From assembly GCF_034427655.1 (NCBI RefSeq), contig NZ_JAXOFX010000019.1:1-64000 (forward strand): a stretch of DNA of 64,000 nt, read 5' to 3'. The notes beneath the pieces were generated by a model. It had not been told where the DNA came from. It worked only from the letters and a program-made list of their open reading frames with translations, and did not search any database. Positions 43,632-51,126 of this stretch are shown here, in pieces; the first letter of the stretch is position 1, and each line of letters starts with the position of its first letter. The DNA comes from Robertmurraya_A mangrovi. Its GTDB lineage: Bacteria; Bacillota; Bacilli; Bacillales; Cytobacillaceae. The position numbers and the translations under genes are program-made.

Positions 43632-44963
43632 TTATTTTACTGCGTTCGCTGCGATATGAACCGCATCCCACACTCCAGCAAACGGAGGGGCATAACATAA
43701 ATCTAACATTCCTAGTTCATCTGCTGTCATATTGTTATGAATCGCCACAGCAAAAACGTCTATTCTTAAAACAGCACCCTTTTGTCCAATGGATTGAGCT
43801 CCTAGTATTCTTCTAGAGCGCTTTTCACAGATTAGTTTAATCCAGATTGGCGTTTGGTTAGGATAGTATCCTGGATGATCGGCACTTTTTACAAAAACAG
43901 TTGTGTAATCAATCGCCAAGTTCTTAGCCTCTTCTTCAGACAAGCCTGTTCTACCCATCTCAAGATTGCAAACCTTAATGGCAGCACTTCCTAGAGTACC
44001 TATATACTTCTGGTGACTTCCTGCTATATTCGCACCGGCAATTCTTCCACATTTGTTCGCATTTGTACCCAACGGAATGAATGTGTTTTCTTCCATTACC
44101 TTGTGGTAGACTTGAGCACAATCTCCAGCAGAATAAATATCTTGAATATTTGTCCTCATCTCTCGGTCAATAATTACCGCTCCATTTGAAGCTAAATGGA
44201 TTCCTGAACCGTCTAAAAAAGAAGTTGCTGGCTTTACTCCAATAGATAATAGAACTAAATCGGCTTTGTATGTTCCTTGATCGGTTTTAACTGCTTCTAC
44301 TTTCTCTTGACCTAAAAAGGTTTCTACTTTTTCACCAAGGTTTAATTTTGTACCATGATTTAACAGTTCTTTTTCTGCTAAGTCCGTTACTTCTTTATCG
44401 AACGTCTTTAAAATACGATCGGATAATTCTACTACTCTAACGTTTTTTCCTAAGTGTAACATCGCTTCGGCTACTTCAATTCCAATATAACCTCCACCTA
44501 CAATGACTACATCTTTAATGTCCGGTCGAGATGCAACCTCTTGAAGGCGAATACCATCTTCTAATGTTTTAAGGCCATGAATATTGGATAGCTGTATACC
44601 TGGAAATGGCGGAATGATAGGAGATGTTCCTGTTGAAATCATTAGTTTATCGTATTGATCAATAAACAACTTGTTATTTTTTAAATCTTTCACAAGAACT
44701 TGCTTTTTATCTGGTACGACTTTTACCACTTCATGATGAAGGAAGGTCTGTATTCCCATGTTTGTAAATTGTTCCTGCGTTCTCGCAATCATTTTTGTAT
44801 AGTCATTATTTTCACCAGAAACGTAATAAGGAAGACCACAAGCCCCGTATGATAAAAAACCACCTTTTTCATACACAACGACTTCTGCATCTTTGTTAAC
44901 CCTTTTAAGTTTAGAGGCAGCAGACATTCCTGCTGCCACCCCGCCAATTACTAATAGTTTCAT
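43632..44963 (-). CDS. CoA-disulfide reductase / NADH oxidase-like flavoprotein
   Basis: 443 residues of the single-cysteine class of pyridine nucleotide-disulfide oxidoreductases. N-terminal FAD motif VIGGVAAGMSAASKLKR; active Cys42 in LSYGACGLPYYVSG; NAD(P)H motif VIVGGGYIGIEVAEAM; C-terminal CYAPPFAGVWD with the Tyr seen in CoA-disulfide reductases. It may reduce CoA disulfide or oxidise NADH with O2, in either case restoring NAD+ or free CoA for the aldehyde dehydrogenase. No alcohol dehydrogenase is present in this locus, which strengthens that role. Confidence 0.88.
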   Translation of the reverse strand: MKLLVIGGVAAGMSAASKLKRVNKDAEVVVYEKGGFLSYGACGLPYYVSGENNDYTKMIARTQEQFTNMGIQTFLHHEVVKVVPDKKQVLVKDLKNNKLFIDQYDKLMISTGTSPIIPPFPGIQLSNIHGLKTLEDGIRLQEVASRPDIKDVVIVGGGYIGIEVAEAMLHLGKNVRVVELSDRILKTFDKEVTDLAEKELLNHGTKLNLGEKVETFLGQEKVEAVKTDQGTYKADLVLLSIGVKPATSFLDGSGIHLASNGAVIIDREMRTNIQDIYSAGDCAQVYHKVMEENTFIPLGTNANKCGRIAGANIAGSHQKYIGTLGSAAIKVCNLEMGRTGLSEEEAKNLAIDYTTVFVKSADHPGYYPNQTPIWIKLICEKRSRRILGAQSIGQKGAVLRIDVFAVAIHNNMTADELGMLDLCYAPPFAGVWDAVHIAANAVK

Positions 44964-45011
44964 AGTTTGCTCTCCTATGATTTATTCTTTTAACCCATTA
45001 AAATGACGAGC

Positions 45012-45272
45012 TTACTCTTTAATGTTTGGTTCACTATCAATGATTCCTACAACAACAGCATCTATTGGGGCATTTCTTTTTAATGCGAATTGTGCGGGTG
45101 ACCCTTGTGATACTAAAACAAGTTCCCCAATTCCTGCTCCAATTTCATCTGCTGCAACGATGTAGTCTTTATTGCTACCATAGGTAGGCTGGATTACTAA
45201 AAATTTATAGCCTTGTAGTCCCTCATACTTTCTTGTGGATACTACATTGCTTATAACCTTACCTATAATCAT
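45012..45272 (-). CDS. BMC-P vertex protein (EutN/CcmL family)
   Basis: 86 residues, the normal length. MIIGKVISNVVSTRKYEGLQG, YIVAADEIGAGIGELVLVSQG and DAVVVGIID are the standard EutN/CcmL strands. It forms pentamers that cap the vertices of the icosahedral shell. GGAGGTTCC precedes the ATG. It is the only pentameric shell gene here. Confidence 0.95.
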   Translation of the reverse strand: MIIGKVISNVVSTRKYEGLQGYKFLVIQPTYGSNKDYIVAADEIGAGIGELVLVSQGSPAQFALKRNAPIDAVVVGIIDSEPNIKE

Positions 45273-45287
45273 GTTTAGGAACCTCCA

Positions 45288-45968
45288 TTATTCCAAAATT
45301 AATTTTAATTGTTCTGTTCCGTTTAAGCCAAAAGCGTTGGCGTCATCTGTGTCGATGTGCATATCTAAGGCGTAATTAGGTCTAACTCGAATGGTTACTT
45401 TCCCCATTACTCCGGCTTTTTCACCTTCTACAAGGACTGACACTTTTTGCTTATCAACTACACCAAAGCTTCTTGCATCTTCTGGAGTCATATGAATATG
45501 ACGGTCGGCAATAATACATCCTTCTTGTAACTCAACAACACCCTCAGGTCCAATAAGAGTGATTGGAGCAGACCCTGCTACATTACCTGATTCTCTTACC
45601 GGTGGATTTACCCCTAACTTTCTCGCATCTGTTCGGGCTACTTCAACTTGAGTTTTTGGTCGGATAGGTGCAAGAACTCGAACATTCTCTATCGTTCCTT
45701 TTGGACCCTGTAACGTTACTTTCTCATTGCAGGCAAACTGCCCTGGTTGAGAGATGTCTTTAAACTTTGTTAGTTGATGTCCTTGACCAAAAAGGATATC
45801 AATATGTTCCTGGCTAAGGTGGATATGCCTAGCAGAAATGCTTACAGGAACATGGCTTTTTCGTTCGTTCGATTGAATTAGATTATGTTTTTGAAGCTCT
45901 AGAATGACTGATTTTGTAATCTCCTCTAGAAGTTCATTTCGATTGAAATCCTTCAGACTACTCACCAC
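45288..45968 (-). CDS. pduL: PduL-type phosphotransacylase
   Basis: 226 residues. Converts acyl-CoA plus phosphate to acyl phosphate and free CoA, recycling CoA inside the compartment. Two zinc-binding His motifs are present: ISARHIHLSQEH and DRHIHMTPEDA, with the conserved RTDARKLGVNPPVRESGN. The first 25 or so residues (SLKDFNRNELLEEITKSVIL) form an amphipathic helix separated by a linker from the catalytic core, the classical encapsulation peptide of BMC PduL. No acetate kinase gene is in the window. Confidence 0.95.
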   Translation of the reverse strand: MVSSLKDFNRNELLEEITKSVILELQKHNLIQSNERKSHVPVSISARHIHLSQEHIDILFGQGHQLTKFKDISQPGQFACNEKVTLQGPKGTIENVRVLAPIRPKTQVEVARTDARKLGVNPPVRESGNVAGSAPITLIGPEGVVELQEGCIIADRHIHMTPEDARSFGVVDKQKVSVLVEGEKAGVMGKVTIRVRPNYALDMHIDTDDANAFGLNGTEQLKLILE

Positions 45969-45988
45969 TTTGCTATAAAGTTATATCC

Positions 45989-46264
45989 TTATTTTAAAAA
46001 TGGTAATAGTTTTTCAACATCTGAATGTGGTCTTGGGATAACATGTACCGCTACTAGTTCTCCCACTCTTTGAGCCGCTTCTGCTCCTACCTCAGTTGCT
46101 GCTTTTACTGCACCAACTTCTCCTCTAACGATAACAGAAACTAAACCAGATCCGATTTTTTCGCTACCTATGATTTCTACGTTCGCTGCCTTTAACATTG
46201 CGTCTGCTGCTTCAATTGCTGCTGTTAATCCTCTAGTTTCGATTACTCCGATTGATCCACTCAT
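45989..46264 (-). CDS. BMC-H hexameric shell protein 1
   Basis: 91 residues with one BMC domain. ETRGLTAAIEAADAMLKAAN and HVIPRPHSDVEKLLPFL are standard; the pore loop is KIGSG, the same as in PduA, so small polar metabolites can pass. About 86% identical to the adjacent upstream paralogue (13 differences in 90 residues), so the two arose by recent tandem duplication. AGGAGGAAATAAA precedes the ATG. Confidence 0.95.
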   Translation of the reverse strand: MSGSIGVIETRGLTAAIEAADAMLKAANVEIIGSEKIGSGLVSVIVRGEVGAVKAATEVGAEAAQRVGELVAVHVIPRPHSDVEKLLPFLK

Positions 46265-46304
46265 TTTATTTCCTCCTCGTTTTCTATCAATTTATAAAAA
46301 TGTT

Positions 46305-46577
46305 TTACAGGTTTGGAATTAATTTTTTCACATCGCCATGTGGTCTTGGAATGACATGTACGGCTACTAGTTCTCCTACTCTTTGTGCTGCCTCTGAACC
46401 AACTTCAGTTGCCGCTTTAACTGCCCCAACATCACCTTTAATGATGACAGATACTAGTCCTGAACCGATTTTTTCACTACCTACGATTTCTACGTTTGCT
46501 GCTTTTAGCATTGCGTCTGCCGCTTCAATTGCTGCAGTTAATCCTCTAGTTTCAATAATTCCTAATGATTCATTCAT
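46305..46577 (-). CDS. BMC-H hexameric shell protein 2
   Basis: 90 residues, near-duplicate of the next gene. The pore loop is also KIGSG. Differences are mostly conservative (V/I, R/K, E/D, A/S) with S/G and E/K in the C-terminal edge, which could tune hexamer-hexamer contacts. Its ribosome binding site AGGAGGAAAAAC lies inside the 3' end of the preceding shell gene, and the two overlap by eight bases. Confidence 0.95.
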   Translation of the reverse strand: MNESLGIIETRGLTAAIEAADAMLKAANVEIVGSEKIGSGLVSVIIKGDVGAVKAATEVGSEAAQRVGELVAVHVIPRPHGDVKKLIPNL

Positions 46578-46926
46578 TGTTTTTCCTCCTAGTATTTCGT
46601 CTTGTTTTTGGTTTTGTCGTTACTTCCTCTTCCTTAACAGAAGATGGAATTATATATCGTAATATCTCAGGATGTGGCTTAGAGATAACAATCGCCATTT
46701 TTAATGGATTAGTCTCTTTCTGCTGACACACTTGCTTAACCGTTTCAACGGCAGCTGCCACATCAGAAATACTTCCACCTACTAAAAGCGAAACTAATCT
46801 TCCACCTAAATAATTTTCGCTCGTGATGAATTCTACGTTTGACGACTTACACATTACGTCTAATAGTTCAATGGCAATGGTATAGTATTGGGCTTCAATA
46901 ACTCCTATAGCTTCATACTGTTTCAT
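46570..46926 (-). CDS. BMC-domain shell protein with basic C-terminal extension
   Basis: 118 residues: a BMC domain (1-90) plus a Lys/Arg/Thr-rich tail (TTKPKTRRNTRRKNNE). The pore segment reads NYLGGRLVS in place of KIGSG, placing an Arg near the pore. The basic tail is absent from the other paralogues and could bind nucleic acid, acidic cargo or the lumenal enzyme core. The gene begins TAATG, overlapping the stop of the preceding shell gene. Confidence 0.88.
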   Translation of the reverse strand: MKQYEAIGVIEAQYYTIAIELLDVMCKSSNVEFITSENYLGGRLVSLLVGGSISDVAAAVETVKQVCQQKETNPLKMAIVISKPHPEILRYIIPSSVKEEEVTTKPKTRRNTRRKNNE

Positions 46927-47213
46927 TATGAATCACCTTTTTTCTCTGGAGAAATGAGGACCTCTAACCCTTCATAAGGTCTAGGAATAACCGAAAGTCC
47001 TGCGACCTCTCCTAAACGGCTAGCTGCCTCGGCTCCAATTTCAATGGCTACTTGAACGGAAGCAAGATCTCCTCTTATCATGACAGCAATTAAACCTGAT
47101 CCTGTTCTTTTAATTTCATGCACTTCAACAAAAGCAGACTTAACCATTGCATCAATACAAGAAGATGCGGTTGCCATTCCAATAACTTCAATAATGCCTA
47201 GTGATTGATTCAT
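46926..47213 (-). CDS. BMC-H shell protein with TGSG pore
   Basis: 95 residues. VIGMATASSCIDAMVKSAFVE and SVIPRPYEGLEVL identify a BMC-H. The pore loop is KRTGSGLI. It is clearly diverged from the KIGSG pair, so the shell has at least three pore types. AAGGTGAAG precedes the ATG, which directly follows the stop of the upstream gene. Confidence 0.92.
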   Translation of the reverse strand: MNQSLGIIEVIGMATASSCIDAMVKSAFVEVHEIKRTGSGLIAVMIRGDLASVQVAIEIGAEAASRLGEVAGLSVIPRPYEGLEVLISPEKKGDS

Positions 47214-47534
47214 CTACTTCACCTTTACTTTCCCAAGCGGAAGCAGTTTCTGTAGTTCCTCGGATGCTGAAGGAATAAAATGAGTTAAAATATCCTTTTC
47301 GTCGATATATTTACTTGCTTCCTCTTTTGCTACTTCAAGTGCGATTTTCACATCTGAAATACTTCCGGTAAATTTCACTTGAATCACAACTGGAATAGGT
47401 GCTGAGTCTCCTAAGGTTGGATTGTTACAGTCCATTCCTTCTATATGAATATCAGCATTCTTACACGCTTTATCCATAGCAGCAAGTGCGACACTATATC
47501 CTTGAACTTCTAATAGTCCTAACGCTTTTGACAT
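47214..47534 (-). CDS. divergent BMC-domain protein with extended pore loop containing Cys
   Basis: 106 residues from the ATG at 47534 (AGGTGG upstream; the GTG reading adds three residues). The BMC fold is visible in LLEVQGYSVALAAMDKACKNAD and GSISDVKIALEVAKEEASKY. The pore strand region is enlarged: GMDCNNPTLGDSAPIPVVIQ, with one Cys in a loop facing the six-fold axis. A Cys ring at the pore is known from GrpU-type proteins that bind an Fe-S cluster; whether this one does is unknown. Confidence 0.82.
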   Translation of the reverse strand: MSKALGLLEVQGYSVALAAMDKACKNADIHIEGMDCNNPTLGDSAPIPVVIQVKFTGSISDVKIALEVAKEEASKYIDEKDILTHFIPSASEELQKLLPLGKVKVK

Positions 47535-47543
47535 CGTTCCCAC

Positions 47544-49082
47544 CTACCCTATTATTCGAAATCCGCCTTCTGCAAGAACACATCTTCTTTGTCTAGTAAA
47601 CGTTCGAGCTGATGTAATTCCTTCTCCAGTAGGACCTGCTATTGTCATCGTTGCATGTCCTTCTCCTCCAAAGCCTACACCTGCAAGAGAAGAAGCATTT
47701 TTTACAAAAATCGTCGTTTCTATTGCTCTAGCAAACTTCGTTAAATGATCGACATTTTTAGAATGCATAATGGCCGTATGTCTGTTTCCATGTTCTGCTT
47801 TTACCGCCAAATCAATTGCGTCGTCCAAATTTTTCACTCTAACAATTGGTAAAACAGGCATCATCTGTTCTAATTGAACGAACGGATGGTCAAAGTCTAC
47901 TTCACAAATTAATAGTTTTACATTTGAAGGGGCTTGAACCCCTAATTTTTCTAAAAATAAACCTGCATGTTTTCCGACCCAATGTTTTGACACATGATAT
48001 TCACGTTTGTTATCAAGGCTACACCCTTGCGCCACTTGCTTCTCATTCTCTTCCAAAGCAAAGCTCATCACTTGCTGTAGTTGATGTTGATCAAGCATGT
48101 ATGCACCGTTATTTAGCATGTTAAAGATTAAATCGTCTGCAACAGAGTCTAATACAAATACTTCTTTTTCTGCGATACAAAGTAGATTATTATCAAAAGA
48201 AGCACCATTAATAATAGATTTAGCCGCATTCTCCATGTCTGCTGTGTCATCGACGATTACTGGAGGATTCCCTGCCCCTGCACCAATTGCTTTTTTACCA
48301 GATTGTAATAGGGCCTTAACTAAACCAGGTCCACCCGTTCCAACTAACATTCTGACTTTAGGGCTTTCCACTAGCACGTTCATCGTGTCTAATGTAGGAT
48401 TTTTAACCATCGTTACTAGATTTGCTGGTCCACCTGATTCTTTAATGGCTTTATTGATTAACTGAACAGCAAAAGCACAAACATTTTTACTAGAAGGATG
48501 GACGTTAAACACTACAGCATTTCCAGCTGCTAGCATTCCTATTGCATTATTAACAACCGTTTCCGTTGGGTTCGTTACAGGTGTTACAGCCCCAATTAAC
48601 CCGAACGGTGCTTGCTCTACAATCGTTAATCCATCATCCCCTGAAAAAGCAGCTGTTCTTAAATCTTCTATTCCAGGAGTTTTTGCTGCTGCAAGTTCAT
48701 GTTTCGCAATTTTATCTTCATAACGTCCTAGCTTTGTTTCTTCTAATACCATTCTAGCTAACGTTTCTTTTTCCGATAAAATAACGTTACGAATAGCTGA
48801 AATGATTCTTTCACGGTCCTTCACTTGAAAGCTAGAAACATACTCTTTTTGTGCTAGAAAACTAGCTTCAATCGCATCTTCCATTCTCTCAAACACACCT
48901 AGTTCTCCTACTGAACTAGAAGAATAGTGTACTCCTGCATTTGGAGTTTCATATGATACCGTTTTCATTTTTATGGGGGCAATCTCTTGTGCTTGTTGTG
49001 GAGATTGCTGCCCTATGACCGTTTCAATATTTTGCATAACAGATTGAATAATCGTTTGGATATCTTTTTCACTCAAGCTCAT
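47544..49082 (-). CDS. CoA-acylating aldehyde dehydrogenase (PduP/EutE-like) of the BMC
   Basis: 512 residues. Oxidises an aldehyde with NAD+ and CoA to acyl-CoA. Catalytic Cys302 in FDNNLLCIAEKEVFV; NAD site GLIGAVTPVTNPTETVV; GTGGPGLVKALLQSGKK. Residues 1-20 (SLSEKDIQTIIQSVMQNIE) form an amphipathic helix followed by a Gln/Pro linker (about 23-40), the classical N-terminal encapsulation peptide of this family. The ATG at 49082 has GGAGGG upstream. It directly follows the aldolase gene, supplying the next step. Confidence 0.95.
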   Translation of the reverse strand: MSLSEKDIQTIIQSVMQNIETVIGQQSPQQAQEIAPIKMKTVSYETPNAGVHYSSSSVGELGVFERMEDAIEASFLAQKEYVSSFQVKDRERIISAIRNVILSEKETLARMVLEETKLGRYEDKIAKHELAAAKTPGIEDLRTAAFSGDDGLTIVEQAPFGLIGAVTPVTNPTETVVNNAIGMLAAGNAVVFNVHPSSKNVCAFAVQLINKAIKESGGPANLVTMVKNPTLDTMNVLVESPKVRMLVGTGGPGLVKALLQSGKKAIGAGAGNPPVIVDDTADMENAAKSIINGASFDNNLLCIAEKEVFVLDSVADDLIFNMLNNGAYMLDQHQLQQVMSFALEENEKQVAQGCSLDNKREYHVSKHWVGKHAGLFLEKLGVQAPSNVKLLICEVDFDHPFVQLEQMMPVLPIVRVKNLDDAIDLAVKAEHGNRHTAIMHSKNVDHLTKFARAIETTIFVKNASSLAGVGFGGEGHATMTIAGPTGEGITSARTFTRQRRCVLAEGGFRIIG

Positions 49083-49115
49083 ATTTAGGAGTACCCTCCT
49101 TTCTATTTTCAAAAA

Positions 49116-49940
49116 TTATTTAAGATAATGTTTAAGGACATTCTCCGTCACTTTACGAACGATACTTTCAATTAGTTCGTCTTTATCACTGCTTATTGAT
49201 TGTTCTTGTTTAACTGACATAGAATTCACTGGTTCAGGATTTGTTGGTCCACAATCACATGGCGGAACTCCACCTGTTGTGATTCCTAAATTTTGTCTGA
49301 TATCTATTAAATCTGAAATTTGCGAGCAATTTAACTCATTCGCTTTATTAATAATATTGTTTGAGTACATTAGCATAAGTGCATAGTGCTCTAACGATTC
49401 CATTCGATAATAGGCTTCAATTAAATCTCTTCCCCAGGTAAGTGCTCCATGATTTGCAAGTAGAACGGCATTATAGTCTTTGCAATATGGTGCAATAGAG
49501 TCAGGAACTTCTTGAGTCCCAGGAGTTGCGTATGGAGCAACTGGTACGGTTCCTAAAAGAACGACTGCCTCTGGAGACACTGGCTTATCCAAGCTAATTC
49601 CAGCTATTGCAAACGATGTTGCTACAGGTGGATGAGCATGGACTACCGCATTAACTTCTGGATTCTCGTTATACACTCTTAGGTGCATTTTCACTTCAGA
49701 CGATGGCTTCATCTTTCCAGAAATCACATTTCCTGAAAGGTCCATTTTGACCATCATATCGGGAGTCATAAAGCCCTTACTTACTCCTGTTGGTGTTGTC
49801 CAAATAGTACTCGGACCAACCTTAACGGAGATGTTTCCGTCATTTGCCGCAACAAAGTTTTTATTATAAATTCTTCTACCAATTTCACATATTAGGTTTT
49901 TCGCTTCATAATCTGAATAGTATTTTTTCTTGTTGATCAT
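49116..49940 (-). CDS. class II aldolase (fuculose/5-deoxyribulose-1-P aldolase-like) of the BMC
   Basis: 274 residues, AraD/FucA fold. Zinc ligands H101 and H103 (VVHAHPP) and H164 (LANHGA), catalytic Glu82 (KPSSEVKMH). The family cleaves ketose-1-phosphates to DHAP and an aldehyde. With MtnK- and MtnA-like enzymes nearby the substrate is most likely 5-deoxyribulose-1-P or 5-methylthioribulose-1-P. It is about 55 residues longer than FucA: after a Cys/Pro linker (PPCDCGPTNPEP) the last 23 residues (SDKDELIESIVRKVTENVLK) form an amphipathic helix, a probable encapsulation peptide. First gene of the shell operon. Confidence 0.9.
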   Translation of the reverse strand: MINKKKYYSDYEAKNLICEIGRRIYNKNFVAANDGNISVKVGPSTIWTTPTGVSKGFMTPDMMVKMDLSGNVISGKMKPSSEVKMHLRVYNENPEVNAVVHAHPPVATSFAIAGISLDKPVSPEAVVLLGTVPVAPYATPGTQEVPDSIAPYCKDYNAVLLANHGALTWGRDLIEAYYRMESLEHYALMLMYSNNIINKANELNCSQISDLIDIRQNLGITTGGVPPCDCGPTNPEPVNSMSVKQEQSISSDKDELIESIVRKVTENVLKHYLK

Positions 49941-50078
49941 GTAAAACCACTCCCCATTACATGGTTTTTACGTTCTTTTTCGTTTGGCAGTAAGATTTCA
50001 ATCTTACTTAGAGTTTGTAAAAAACCAGTATAAATACATCAATTTTCATAACTTAATTTTCTTATTTTTACTGTATTT

Positions 50079-50136
50079 TGTCAAACTTTATTTTGTTTTG
50101 TTTGGGTTTTTGTGTTGTTTGTTTTGGTTTTCGGTG
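50079..50136 (-). promoter_or_regulatory. aldolase-operon promoter with 21-bp-spaced operator repeats
   Basis: TTTGTTTGGGTTTTTGTG (50097-50114) and TTTGTTTTGGTTTTCGG (from 50118) are direct repeats with GG-to-GG spacing of 21 bp. On the minus strand TTGACA (50084-50079) lies just downstream as a -35, with a poor -10 (GAAAAT). The same 18-base motif, with one difference and the same 21-bp spacing, lies before the ABC transporter operon. DeoR-family regulators often bind such direct repeats. The rest of 49941-50297 shows nothing else. Confidence 0.6.
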
Positions 50137-50297
50137 AAAATATAAACACACTTTTCTCATTTATCATGGATAACGGTATGTACTTTCGCATTTCTTGTGG
50201 ATAATTCTTTTGAATACCACAAAATGTATGGTATTATTTTTAGAGGGAAAATTGGTACTATTTATAAACTAAACACTTAACAATTCGGAGGAGCACC

Positions 50298-51059
50298 ATG
50301 CTACCTATTGCTAGAAAAAATAAAATAAAAGAAATAATTATTGAGAAAAAGAGTGTGACAGTAGCAGAGCTTACTGAACTTTTTCAAGTAACTGAAGAAA
50401 CAATTCGTAGAGACTTAAAACAACTTGAGGATGAAGGTATTCTTAACCGTACATACGGTGGAGCATATATCTCAGAAGGTGTTCAGAGCGATGTAGATGT
50501 GAAGCTTAGAGAGTTTATACATGTTGAGGGAAAAAAGAAGATTGCTTCTAAATGTCTCTCTTTTATAAAAAGCGGAGATTCTATCTTTTTGGATGCGTCA
50601 ACAACTTCGTTAGTGATTGCTAGCATGTTAAAAGATCATAAACTTACCGTTGTAACTAATTCTATTAAAGTAGTAACTACTTTAATGGATAGTCCAAGCA
50701 TTCGCATCGTTGTTATTGGCGGAACATTATCTAACTCTTCATTATCTAATTTAGGAAGAACAGCGGAAGATAACACAAGAAAGTACTTTTTTGATTCAGC
50801 ATTTATTTCTTGTCGCTCAGTTAGTATGCAGCATGGAATTACAGATTCGAACGAACAACAAGCGGCCATTCGTCAAATTGCTGCTGAACATGCAAACAAC
50901 GTATTTTTAGTTGCTGACTATACGAAATTTGATAAAACTTCATTTGCTAGCATTTGTGGCTTTGAAGATGTTAATGCGATTGTTGTGGATAACACCCTTT
51001 CTGATGAATGGCGTAAATTCCTTGAGGAGAAGAATATACAGTTGTTGGAATGCGAGTAA
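50298..51059 (+). CDS. DeoR-family transcriptional regulator of the BMC locus
   Basis: 253 residues. N-terminal winged helix-turn-helix (TVAELTELFQVTEETIRRDL, about 18-37) and a C-terminal phosphosugar-binding DeoRC domain (SIFLDASTTSLVIASML, VVTNSIKVVTTL). It is divergent to the aldolase operon and convergent with mtnA, placed between the two operons it probably controls. By family, the ligand should be a pathway sugar phosphate, such as 5-deoxyribulose-1-P. GGAGGAGC precedes the ATG. Confidence 0.93.
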   Translation: MLPIARKNKIKEIIIEKKSVTVAELTELFQVTEETIRRDLKQLEDEGILNRTYGGAYISEGVQSDVDVKLREFIHVEGKKKIASKCLSFIKSGDSIFLDASTTSLVIASMLKDHKLTVVTNSIKVVTTLMDSPSIRIVVIGGTLSNSSLSNLGRTAEDNTRKYFFDSAFISCRSVSMQHGITDSNEQQAAIRQIAAEHANNVFLVADYTKFDKTSFASICGFEDVNAIVVDNTLSDEWRKFLEEKNIQLLECE

Positions 51060-51072
51060 TGTTTGTTACATA

Positions 51073-51110
51073 ATAAAGCCAGAGTGGTTATTACCCCACT
51101 CTGGCTTTAT
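51073..51110. terminator. bidirectional terminator between deoR-type gene and mtnA
   Basis: Perfect 15-bp stem, core AAGCCAGAGTGG (51076-51087) with CCACTCTGGCTT (51096-51107), A and T flanks on both sides; separates two convergent genes. Confidence 0.85.
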
Positions 51111-51126
51111 CTATATTGCGAATAGA

